This document shows positions 49,893-57,462 of a stretch of DNA of 64,000 nucleotides, in pieces; position 1 is the first letter of the stretch, and each line of letters begins with the position of its first letter. The notes under the pieces are model-generated. The model had not been told where the DNA came from. It searched no databases and was given only the letters and a program-made list of their open reading frames with translations. The position numbers were made by a program, and so were the translations under genes. Source of the DNA: BOG-1112 sp964611335 (lineage in GTDB: Bacteria > Bdellovibrionota_B > Oligoflexia > Oligoflexales > Bog-1112). The DNA lies in assembly GCA_964611335.1 (NCBI GenBank), contig CAZSXR010000001.1, forward strand, positions 186,001 through 250,000, written 5' to 3'.

Positions 49893-50993
49893 ATGAAGTA
49901 TTCTTATCACTTTCTTATTTATAGTTTTCTTTTTTTATTTTTAAACGCCTGTGACAAACCTATTCAAGAAGCTGTTGTCTCGAGTGAAGATGTTATCAGT
50001 ATGGGTCTTACAAAACCTGTTGCTCTGAATCTTAAAATTGCGTTTGTTGGAGATTCAGGCTATGGAGAAGGTTTTGAAAAGGTTTTGCATCTTATTAAAA
50101 AAGAAAAAGCAGATCTTGTTCTTCATCTCGGTGACATGGCTTATGATGAAGATAATCCTGATGCACCGAAAAAATGGGATGATCTCGTAACTAGAGTTCT
50201 TGGTGAACATTACCCTTATCTCTTTCTCATAGGCAATCATGATATACGACGTTGGAATCAACAGCATCCCTCTGGCTATGCTGCGATTCTTAAGAAAAGA
50301 TTGGAAGCAAATCCAAATGTCGTTTGTATTGGAGAGGCTGGGGTAAAGTCGTACTGCACATATAGGGGTCTTTTCTTCGTTCTTTCTGGAATAGGGACCT
50401 ATGATACAAGGCATGAAGAATTTATAGGGCATGCTCTGCGTCAAGCAAAAGAATATTCTTGGCGTATATGTGCATGGCATAAAAATCAACATGATCTACA
50501 AGTTGGTGACAAACGTGATGATGTGGGTTGGGGTGCTTATAAACTGTGCCAAAGTTTTGGTGCCATGATTGCAATGGGTCATGAACACAGCTATGAACGC
50601 ACACGCAATTTGAGTGACATTGGAAATAGAAAAAATCACCATGGAGCTTTTGGTAAACCCAATCTACTGACATTAGGTCATAGGAAAACCTTCTCGTTTA
50701 TCAGTGGTCTTGGAGGTATGTCTTTGAGGCCTTATCGTTGCCGTACAAAGCATCACAGCTGGTGGGCAAATATCTTCGCAAGCAATTATGTTCTAGACAA
50801 CGGAACTTTGAAATATAACGATTGTCCTCAAGACACATCGCCCGCGCTGAGCCATCAACCCAATCCGTATTACAATTATGGGGCTCTCTTCATAACTTTC
50901 AATTATCAAAGCAAGCCCCATATCGCAAAAGCTCAGTTTAAGACAGTTGACAAACTCATCGTAGATGAATTTGACATACAAACTGAATTTTAA
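49893..50993 (+). CDS. lipoprotein metallophosphoesterase
   Basis: 366 residues from the ATG at 49893, after GAAGGAAGG. The signal ends in LNAC, a good lipobox. FVGDSGYGEGF, LHLGDMAYDEDN, IGNHDIRRW, CAWHKNQHD and MGHEHSYER are the five calcineurin-like blocks with their metal ligands (Asp, Asn, His). Resembles purple-acid-phosphatase-type enzymes; an envelope-bound phosphatase scavenging phosphate is likely. Its 3' end overlaps the aminotransferase 3' end by 4 bp. Several cysteines occur in the C-terminal half. Confidence 0.87.
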   Translation: MKYSYHFLIYSFLFLFLNACDKPIQEAVVSSEDVISMGLTKPVALNLKIAFVGDSGYGEGFEKVLHLIKKEKADLVLHLGDMAYDEDNPDAPKKWDDLVTRVLGEHYPYLFLIGNHDIRRWNQQHPSGYAAILKKRLEANPNVVCIGEAGVKSYCTYRGLFFVLSGIGTYDTRHEEFIGHALRQAKEYSWRICAWHKNQHDLQVGDKRDDVGWGAYKLCQSFGAMIAMGHEHSYERTRNLSDIGNRKNHHGAFGKPNLLTLGHRKTFSFISGLGGMSLRPYRCRTKHHSWWANIFASNYVLDNGTLKYNDCPQDTSPALSHQPNPYYNYGALFITFNYQSKPHIAKAQFKTVDKLIVDEFDIQTEF

Positions 50994-52318
50994 TTGGGAG
51001 TAATTGTTTTTGCTAAATCTCTAGCTCCTTTTGCTGTAAGAGCTATCATTTCAGCAATCCCCTCTTTTTCTAAACAACTAAACGCAATCCGAAGGTCGTG
51101 AGTGTCTGTGCTTACAGTTCCTACGCCATAGTTCATCAGGAGATGTTTGCGCAGAGATTCTGCTTCAATACCTTTGAGACGCAAGCAGATGAAATAACCA
51201 GACTGACATCCATAGACATCCCATAGATCTGCATATTGAGGACTATGCGCTTGCTTTTTCACTTCGCTATAGCGTTCCTGAAGAATTTTCTTTTTGGAAG
51301 AGAGTTGCTTTGAAAATTCTGGATTAGTAAAAGATTTTAGTAAAATGGACTGTGCGGGAAGTGAACAACTCGAAATTGTAGATCGTATAGATCCTGCAAT
51401 TTTTGTTTCAAGAGCCTCATAAGCACTTGCACTCAAACCTTTCATAGCAGCTGTTAAAAAGCCTGCACGAAAGCCCCACATAAAGCCTTCTTTTGTCGCG
51501 CCATCAACTTTGAAAGTCAAAATGTATTCATGTGCATCTGCTAAGTAAGAGAACAGACTTTCTTTTAAAACTGTTTTTTCCCATACCATTCCAAAATAAG
51601 CATCATCGCAGATAACAACGAAACGAGAGCCTTTGTCTGCATATTTGATGAGAAGTTCTCGTATATGCTGCGCTTCTTTTTCCGTAACAGAATATCCTGT
51701 TGGATTATTTGGAAAATTGAAAACGAGTATCTGTTTTTTTCCTACATATTGAGAAAGGACCTGCTCGAAAGCGCTGAGGTTGAAGGCATTGAGGTCTTCT
51801 GTGAACATAGGAAATTCAACAATTTTAGCTCCGAGTTTGGAAGCCCAAATAAATTTGTAGTTTCCCCAATACTTATCAGGCACGAGAACAGGATCATCTA
51901 CGTCGAAAAATAAATCTCCGATGATAGAAAGACCATGTGAGATGGCGCTAGTTACTACCGGAAGACTCATAGGTTTTTTGTTGAGATGAGGATTTTCTTT
52001 GTAGATTTTGTCTTTCCAAAACTCTCTCAACTTTGCAACCCCACGCGATGGTGCGTAAGGGAAAAGTTCATCAGCTGTAAATCCTTCTTGAAAGCATTCC
52101 TTCACGCAAGGGATATGCATAGGCTCATTTTTTTCCGTTGCAATGCCAATTGTTGCATCGAAAGCTTTTGCATATTTTTTTGCTTCGTTGGATTGAGTGA
52201 TAATCCCTCTCGGGAAAAACATACGTTTTCCCAATTCAGAAAAGAGAGAAAGCAAAACGGAGGATTCTTTTTCAATAACATGATTCAATTCAAGAGTGAG
52301 AGGATGATAGTGTGTCAT
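50990..52318 (-). CDS. class I/II PLP-dependent aminotransferase, last gene of bio operon
   Basis: 442 residues from the ATG at 52318 with AAGGAG upstream; start and stop of the preceding gene overlap by 29 bp. FPRGIITQSNEAKKYAKAF, NATIGIA-like DATIGIA, FPYAPSRGVAKLREFW, NFPNNPTGYS, DDAYFGMV and DGATKEGFMWGF with Lys276 as PLP lysine are fold-type I blocks. The substrate is not clear. As the sixth gene of an operon with bioB, bioF, bioD and bioA it may make a precursor for biotin, or it may provide amino-group balance; BioA already does the known transamination. Cytoplasmic. Confidence 0.85.
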   Translation of the reverse strand: MTHYHPLTLELNHVIEKESSVLLSLFSELGKRMFFPRGIITQSNEAKKYAKAFDATIGIATEKNEPMHIPCVKECFQEGFTADELFPYAPSRGVAKLREFWKDKIYKENPHLNKKPMSLPVVTSAISHGLSIIGDLFFDVDDPVLVPDKYWGNYKFIWASKLGAKIVEFPMFTEDLNAFNLSAFEQVLSQYVGKKQILVFNFPNNPTGYSVTEKEAQHIRELLIKYADKGSRFVVICDDAYFGMVWEKTVLKESLFSYLADAHEYILTFKVDGATKEGFMWGFRAGFLTAAMKGLSASAYEALETKIAGSIRSTISSCSLPAQSILLKSFTNPEFSKQLSSKKKILQERYSEVKKQAHSPQYADLWDVYGCQSGYFICLRLKGIEAESLRKHLLMNYGVGTVSTDTHDLRIAFSCLEKEGIAEMIALTAKGARDLAKTITPN

Positions 52319-53009
52319 GGTGTATCCACTCCTTAAGTGTTGTAAATGAAGCTCTTTCCAAGCTAGCAAGTGCCGGCTTTAGAGTCAAAGAGATCTCGTA
52401 TTCAAGCTCCTCCCAAAATTTAGAGAAAAGTCTTTCTTCGTGTTTTCGAGCGCTGTCTCTGCTCGCTAATAAGACAGCATCCCCCTCAATCTGCAGCTCA
52501 ATTTGACGGAGGTGACCTTCTTCCTCCTTCAAAATCGAACGTATACTTATGGGAGAATGATGCTTAACCAAGAGCTGTTCATAGAGAGCATAAAGAGACT
52601 CTGCTCGTTTTTCAATTGCATAAGTTGTTAGCAAATAGCATGCCTTCGGTAAATCTTTGTAAGCTCGCTCTCTCATATCCCTTGCAATGCTTAAATCTAG
52701 AAGATGGAGGAAGCGAGTTGCATGCCGCTTACAAAAACGGGAAGGACTCTTTTCAGAGTTTCTAGCTTTCAACTTGGCTATCTGTTGATGGAAGAAGTAA
52801 GCATGACGGAATTCTTCGGCGCAATGCTGAAGAAGTTCGGATCTATAAGAAGGAACAATGGTCTCTTTGTGCAAATCACTCGGGAGAAACTTTGCAATCT
52901 TTCGAGAACCACAAAGTTCCAAGAAGCTTAAAGTTGAAAGCCAACGTGCATGCAGTTCGGAACTCTCAATAATAGTTTCTAATAACGTTTCCACGGTCTT
53001 TTCCTTCAA
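52290..53009 (-). CDS. ferritin-like diiron protein in the biotin operon
   Basis: 239 residues, all-helical. A complete ferritin-type diiron ligand set is visible: Glu31 (SFLELCG), Glu66-x-x-His69 (AEEFRHA), Glu133 or Glu137 (AIEKRAESLY) and Glu163-x-x-His166 (KEEEGHL). These correspond to E, ExxH, E, ExxH on four helices, so an oxygen-activating enzyme is probable. No signal peptide. Its ATG overlaps the bioA stop by 4 bp and its 3' end overlaps the aminotransferase start by 29 bp, so it is firmly in the biotin operon. A role in making the pimeloyl precursor by oxidation is my hypothesis; MiaE-like or other ferritin-like roles remain possible. Confidence 0.78.
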   Translation of the reverse strand: MKEKTVETLLETIIESSELHARWLSTLSFLELCGSRKIAKFLPSDLHKETIVPSYRSELLQHCAEEFRHAYFFHQQIAKLKARNSEKSPSRFCKRHATRFLHLLDLSIARDMRERAYKDLPKACYLLTTYAIEKRAESLYALYEQLLVKHHSPISIRSILKEEEGHLRQIELQIEGDAVLLASRDSARKHEERLFSKFWEELEYEISLTLKPALASLERASFTTLKEWIHHDTLSSSHS

Positions 53010-54301
53010 AATTGACTACGACCGAAATCCATAATCGTTGAATAGGTTTGTTCCAAATCCTGAGTTGCTGCACTATAAGGAGGAATCAAATAAGTCACGT
53101 TTCCCAGAGGGCGAAGGAGTTGCCCGCGCTCTATAAAATAAGTGTACATTTTATCTCTCAAAGAATGCGAATACCCAGTTGCTTCTTGTGATTGCCATTC
53201 CAAAGCAAGAATGGTTCCTTGTTGCCTTACATCTTTAAACCATCCTTTCGTTTTAGGATCTTCCGCTAAAGTTTTACAGAAATTTTTATGACTCTCTGCA
53301 ATACGTTTACGACCCTCTAAACTTTCCTTTTTCATGAGAAGATCCAAGCTTGCCAGTGCTGCAGCACATGCGATTGGATTTGCAGAAAAGGAATGTCCAT
53401 GAAACAAAGTTTTAGTTTTATCTTCAGAAAGAAAAGCTTCGTAAATATGTTCTTTGCAAATAGTCATCGCAAGAGGAATGCTTCCTCCTGTAAGTCCTTT
53501 TGCAACACACATAATGTCTGGTTGGGTGCTCAGAAATTCAGAAGCAAAAAGGTTTCCCGTTCTTCCAAAACCAGTCATCACTTCATCTGCAATGCAAAGT
53601 ATTTGGTTCTCCTGGGCAAATTTAATGAGTTGTGAAAGTTCTGCTTGGTCTTGCATGAGCATACCTGCAGCACCCTGAACCAAAGGTTCAAAAATAAAAG
53701 CTGCGTAATCTTTGTTTTTCAATACAAGTTCTTCAAGCTGTCGTAGAGAATGACCTCTTTCCTGATTCCGCAAAGGAGGATCGATGAAATCCACACTGAA
53801 TAAAAAGTTTGAGAATGCATTTGTAAAAATACTGCGTTCTGAAACGGACATCGCTCCGAAAGTGTCTCCATGATAGGCATGACGAAAGGCAAGAATGCGA
53901 TTTTTTGTTTTGCCTTGATTCTTCCAATACTGAATGCACATTTTTAAAGCGATTTCTACAGATGTAGAGCCATTGTCGCTGTAAAAGACTTTTGTAAATT
54001 CAGGAGGGAGAAGAGCCAGAACACGTTCCGCAAGTGTGACTGCAGGCTGATGTGTAAATCCTGAAAAGATAACTTGCTCAAGTCTTGAAAACTGTTCTTG
54101 AACTTTTGCACTGATGTAAGGGTGGCAATGTCCATGAAGAATGACCCACCAAGAAGAAATGGCATCAAATATAGATTTTCCATCCGCAGTATAGAGAAAG
54201 GAACCTTCCGCCCAAACCACTTCAAGCGGATTCCCTGCGGTTTTATGTTGTGTGTAAGGGTGCCAAATACACTTACGATCGGTGTCTAAGAGTTCAGTCA
54301 T
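53006..54301 (-). CDS. bioA: adenosylmethionine-8-amino-7-oxononanoate aminotransferase
   Basis: 431 residues from the ATG at 54301 with GGAGAG ahead; 8-bp overlap with the bioD 3' end. CIWHPYTQHK, SSWWVILHGHCHPYI, YSDNGSTSVEIALKMC, ADEVMTGFGRTG and CVAKGLTGGSIPLAMT (PLP lysine) are BioA blocks, and WHPYTQ is typical of BioA rather than other class III aminotransferases. It converts KAPA to DAPA with AdoMet. Coupled to the diiron gene through an ATGA overlap. Confidence 0.95.
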   Translation of the reverse strand: MTELLDTDRKCIWHPYTQHKTAGNPLEVVWAEGSFLYTADGKSIFDAISSWWVILHGHCHPYISAKVQEQFSRLEQVIFSGFTHQPAVTLAERVLALLPPEFTKVFYSDNGSTSVEIALKMCIQYWKNQGKTKNRILAFRHAYHGDTFGAMSVSERSIFTNAFSNFLFSVDFIDPPLRNQERGHSLRQLEELVLKNKDYAAFIFEPLVQGAAGMLMQDQAELSQLIKFAQENQILCIADEVMTGFGRTGNLFASEFLSTQPDIMCVAKGLTGGSIPLAMTICKEHIYEAFLSEDKTKTLFHGHSFSANPIACAAALASLDLLMKKESLEGRKRIAESHKNFCKTLAEDPKTKGWFKDVRQQGTILALEWQSQEATGYSHSLRDKMYTYFIERGQLLRPLGNVTYLIPPYSAATQDLEQTYSTIMDFGRSQF

Positions 54302-54914
54302 TGTGTTCTCTCCACTGATTTGCCATTGTTTCAAGGGTATCAGAATTCCATGATGCCAATTTTGGTATTATACCTAAAAATTCTACTTTGCATTTACGAC
54401 TAATAAAATCTCTAAAATCTTTGTTGTCGCCCTCGTTCAAAAACAAACCCTTGATAGTGATTCCTCGTCTTTCTAAAGCTTCTAAACTGAGAAGAGTGTG
54501 GTTATATGCTCCGAGATAAAATTTGGTCACCAAAATGACTTCCAAATCAAGGTGCTTTGCTAAATCGATGATGCCATGAGTCTCATTCAAAGGAGCAAGA
54601 CATCCACCCGCACCTTCTACAATCAAAGAACGATTTCCATTTTGAGGGAGTTCAAAATCATTCAATTGAATGCTTACAGCTTCTTTTTCTGCGGCTAAAT
54701 GAGGACTCAAGGGAGCTTTAAATTTGTATCTTTCAGGATACATATGCCCCTTGTAGTTTTCTCCCAATAGATTTTGAATGGTCCATGTATCACTATTTTC
54801 CAAATCTCCACACTGAATAGGTTTCCAATAATCGGAGTTGAAAATTTTGACTAACAGTGAAGAAACAACAGTTTTCCCTACATTCGTATCTGTTCCTGTA
54901 AGAAATATTCTCAT
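54294..54914 (-). CDS. bioD: dethiobiotin synthetase
   Basis: 206 residues. The P-loop reads GTDTNVGKT near residues 7-15, followed by KPIQCG, and EGAGGCLAPLNE is the second conserved block. It carboxylates DAPA to dethiobiotin using ATP. Start ATG overlaps the bioF stop by 4 bp. Slightly short compared with E. coli (225) but all key blocks are present. Confidence 0.94.
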   Translation of the reverse strand: MRIFLTGTDTNVGKTVVSSLLVKIFNSDYWKPIQCGDLENSDTWTIQNLLGENYKGHMYPERYKFKAPLSPHLAAEKEAVSIQLNDFELPQNGNRSLIVEGAGGCLAPLNETHGIIDLAKHLDLEVILVTKFYLGAYNHTLLSLEALERRGITIKGLFLNEGDNKDFRDFISRKCKVEFLGIIPKLASWNSDTLETMANQWREHND

Positions 54915-56023
54915 AAATACGATCTCAATTCACTTGCACAGGATCTTAATTCTCCTTCACTATTATGCGCATGAATACTCACTCGTAATCGCTCGCTTCC
55001 TTTTCTCACTGTGGGAGAGTAGATAGGGAGTATACCAAAACCTTTATTTTGCAAAGATAAACTTACGCTTCGCATTTCAGAAAGGTCCTTGAAGGGGAAA
55101 GAATAAATGGGGGAAGAGTTTTGTGTGCAGAGTTCTTTATTAAAGAATGCAATCTTTTCATGAATTTTTTTCAAAGGAGTAGAATCTTCTTCAAAAAGTT
55201 TCAAAGATTCTCTTATAGACAGCAAAGAAAAAGAGGGAAGTCCCGTTGTATAAACAAAAGAATGACAGAAATTTGTTATATACTCTATAAGCTTTCTAGA
55301 ACCTAAAAGAGCAGCTCCGTGCGTTCCAAAAGCTTTTCCAAATGTAATCACAGTTGCAAATACACGATTCTGACTTTGCAAATCAGCGATCAATCCCAGA
55401 CCTTTTTCACCCATAACTCCGACTGCATGGGCTTCGTCTATAATCAGTTTTGCATCGTAGTGTTCACATAGTTTTAAGAGTTCTTTGAGATCTACAAGGT
55501 CTCCATCCATAGAATAGAGAGATTCAACAACCACAAAAATATTTTTGTGACGGTCTCTTTGTTTATGCAAACGAGATTCAAGCTGATTCAAATCGTTGTG
55601 TCTGAAAAAGTAACCTGAAGCAGGAGAGAGTTTTAATCCATTTTTTAAAGAAGCGTGAGCGTTTTCATCCATGATGATACAGTCGGTGTCTTCGCAGAGC
55701 GAAGCAAGCAAGCCGCAGTTTAAAGTAAATCCACAGGGGAAAATCAGTGCTTTCTCAAAAGCAAAAAAATCCGCAATCTGTGTTTCGACTTCTTCCGCAA
55801 GAGGCATATTGCCAGTGAGCAAACGAGAGCCGGAGGCACCTACGCAGTTACTTTCTGAAAAGCTACGCAGTACCCGTTCTTTCAAAAGAGGAGAGCGTGC
55901 AAAACTGATGTAGTCATTCGAAGAAAAGTCGTAAGGCCAACTTTGTTTACGAAGTACACGTTTTTGTTGGTTCAACTCCCTTTTGTGGAGACGGTCAAGC
56001 ATGTACGGAGTGAGTTCGATCAT
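54911..56023 (-). CDS. bioF: 8-amino-7-oxononanoate synthase
   Basis: 370 residues from the ATG at 56023 (upstream codons to 56080 lie inside bioB and are not conserved). DFSSNDYISFARSP, GASGSRLLTGN, DENAHASLKNGLKLS, IIDEAHAVGVMGEKG and TFGKAFGTHGAAL with the PLP lysine are the alpha-oxoamine synthase blocks. It joins pimeloyl-CoA or pimeloyl-ACP with alanine to give KAPA. Start codon overlaps the bioB end by 29 bp. The ribosome site is weak (AAGAGAAAAG), in line with coupling. Confidence 0.94.
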   Translation of the reverse strand: MIELTPYMLDRLHKRELNQQKRVLRKQSWPYDFSSNDYISFARSPLLKERVLRSFSESNCVGASGSRLLTGNMPLAEEVETQIADFFAFEKALIFPCGFTLNCGLLASLCEDTDCIIMDENAHASLKNGLKLSPASGYFFRHNDLNQLESRLHKQRDRHKNIFVVVESLYSMDGDLVDLKELLKLCEHYDAKLIIDEAHAVGVMGEKGLGLIADLQSQNRVFATVITFGKAFGTHGAALLGSRKLIEYITNFCHSFVYTTGLPSFSLLSIRESLKLFEEDSTPLKKIHEKIAFFNKELCTQNSSPIYSFPFKDLSEMRSVSLSLQNKGFGILPIYSPTVRKGSERLRVSIHAHNSEGELRSCASELRSYL

Positions 56024-56993
56024 GTTGAAAACTTTTCTCTTGAGCTTTGATTCCGAGTAAGGAGAACAGGGTGTGATCATCGTTAGGTGTATTGTTCGGT
56101 GTTGTCAGTAATTTGTTTCCAGCATGAATAGAATTTGCACCTGCAAGAAAACATAAAGCCTGGTCTTGATAAGATCTTTGTATGCGTCCTGCAGACATAC
56201 GAACATAGGAAGCTGGTAAGACCAAACGTGTCGTCGCAATCATGCGCACAAGATCCCAGATAGGTACTTGTATATCTTCTTTATCCCCCAAGGGAGTTCC
56301 TTCAATTTGCACAAGAGTGTTGATAGGCACAGACTCAGGATGTTGGGGAAGGTTAGCAAGAGTGAGCAACATCCTGATGCGATCGTCATGCGTTTCTCCA
56401 AGGCCTAGAATGCCTCCGCAGCAGACCGTTATATTGGCCTTGCGAACGTTTTCGAGTGTGCGTAAACGGTCTTCGAAAGTACGTGTTGAAATAATGTTTT
56501 TATAATTTTCTTCACTTGTATCAATGTTGTGATTGTAAGCATACAATCCCGCGTCTTTTAACTTGAGAGCTTGGTGCTCATCAAGCATGCCGAGCGTTGC
56601 GCATACTTCCAATCCTTGTGCATTCACCGCTTCGACCATCTCTAAGACGCGGTCAAATTGGGCGTTATCTTTTACTTCGCGCCATGCTGCGCCGAGACAC
56701 AAACGCGTCGCGCCGTTTTCTTTTGCTTCTTTCGCAAGTGTGCAAACTTCTTCCACTGTCATCAGCGCATGTTTTTTTATTTTCGCTGTATAACGCGCTG
56801 CTTGGGGGCAGTATTTGCAATCTTCAGGACAACCTCCTGTTTTTACAGAAACGAGTTGGCTTACTTGCACTTCATTTCCATTAAAAAATTCACGATGAAT
56901 TTTTGCGGCGTCAACTATAAGTTCGAGCAAAGGTCGCTCATAAATGCTTTTGATTTCTTCGAAAGTCCAATCGTGTCGTAGCTTGGTTTTCAA
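55995..56993 (-). CDS. bioB: biotin synthase
   Basis: 332 residues when started at a TTG at 56993 with AAAGGAAT 6 bp ahead; the open frame to 57062 lacks a ribosome site and is rejected. The radical-SAM cluster CPEDCKYC has Cys55, Cys59 and Cys62. GATRLCLGAAWRE, YNHNIDTSEE, CCGGILGLGE and SAGRIQRS follow, keeping the second iron-sulfur cluster ligands. It inserts sulfur into dethiobiotin. First gene of the six-gene operon; the region upstream to 57113 is shared with the divergent tatA gene. Confidence 0.95.
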   Translation of the reverse strand: MKTKLRHDWTFEEIKSIYERPLLELIVDAAKIHREFFNGNEVQVSQLVSVKTGGCPEDCKYCPQAARYTAKIKKHALMTVEEVCTLAKEAKENGATRLCLGAAWREVKDNAQFDRVLEMVEAVNAQGLEVCATLGMLDEHQALKLKDAGLYAYNHNIDTSEENYKNIISTRTFEDRLRTLENVRKANITVCCGGILGLGETHDDRIRMLLTLANLPQHPESVPINTLVQIEGTPLGDKEDIQVPIWDLVRMIATTRLVLPASYVRMSAGRIQRSYQDQALCFLAGANSIHAGNKLLTTPNNTPNDDHTLFSLLGIKAQEKSFQHDRTHSVHA

Positions 56994-57029
56994 GGCTATT
57001 CCTTTTTCGCATAGGTGGAAACGTTCGGT

Positions 57030-57043
57030 TCTGTTAAAACAGA
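57030..57043. promoter_or_regulatory. inverted repeat upstream of bioB, possible operator
   Basis: TCTGTTAAAACAGA has 6-bp arms around AA and sits 37-50 bp before the bioB start in the bioB/tatA gap. It is not the BirA-type operator (TTGTAAACC-type half-sites), so if functional it would serve another regulator. Short palindromes in AT-rich gaps arise by chance, so this is tentative. Confidence 0.35.
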
Positions 57044-57113
57044 GGGAAGGGTGAGTGAGCAAGTATTTTTATTGCCCGGCCAGTTTCATGTGTTTTCTTA
57101 AGAAGGAGTATTT

Positions 57114-57317
57114 ATGCTTCCAGGACCCTCAGAGCTGCTGATTATATTTGGTGTTGCACTTTTATTCTTTGGTCCGAGAAAACTTCCTGAATTAGGAAGT
57201 GCTATCGGTGAAAGTATTCGTAACTTTCGCAAGGGAATGAAACCCGTCGACGAAGAGCAAAATAAAACGGCACCCGGATCACAGGTTCTTCTTCCTCCCG
57301 AAAAAAAAGATAGTTGA
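57114..57317 (+). CDS. tatA: Sec-independent translocase subunit TatA/E
   Basis: 67 residues. One N-terminal helix ELLIIFGVALLFFGPRK, hinge FGP, and amphipathic helix LPELGSAIGESIRNFRKG are exactly the TatA plan, with the conserved FGPRKLPELG. The acidic tail is short. It forms the pore of the twin-arginine pathway. AAGAAGGAG lies just ahead. tatB and tatC are not nearby, so this gene is separated from the rest of the system or is a second copy. Confidence 0.93.
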   Translation: MLPGPSELLIIFGVALLFFGPRKLPELGSAIGESIRNFRKGMKPVDEEQNKTAPGSQVLLPPEKKDS

Positions 57318-57462
57318 TTATTTTTTCCCCCAACATTTTTAGAAAATCTCATCTAGTTCTCACAATAGCTATGTTAGGCCTACAGTCTTCTGAATTCAGA
57401 GAGCAGAAAACTTAAAGTAGTTTGAAGATCCTGTTATCATTTGTGTGTGCTAAGGAGATTCT

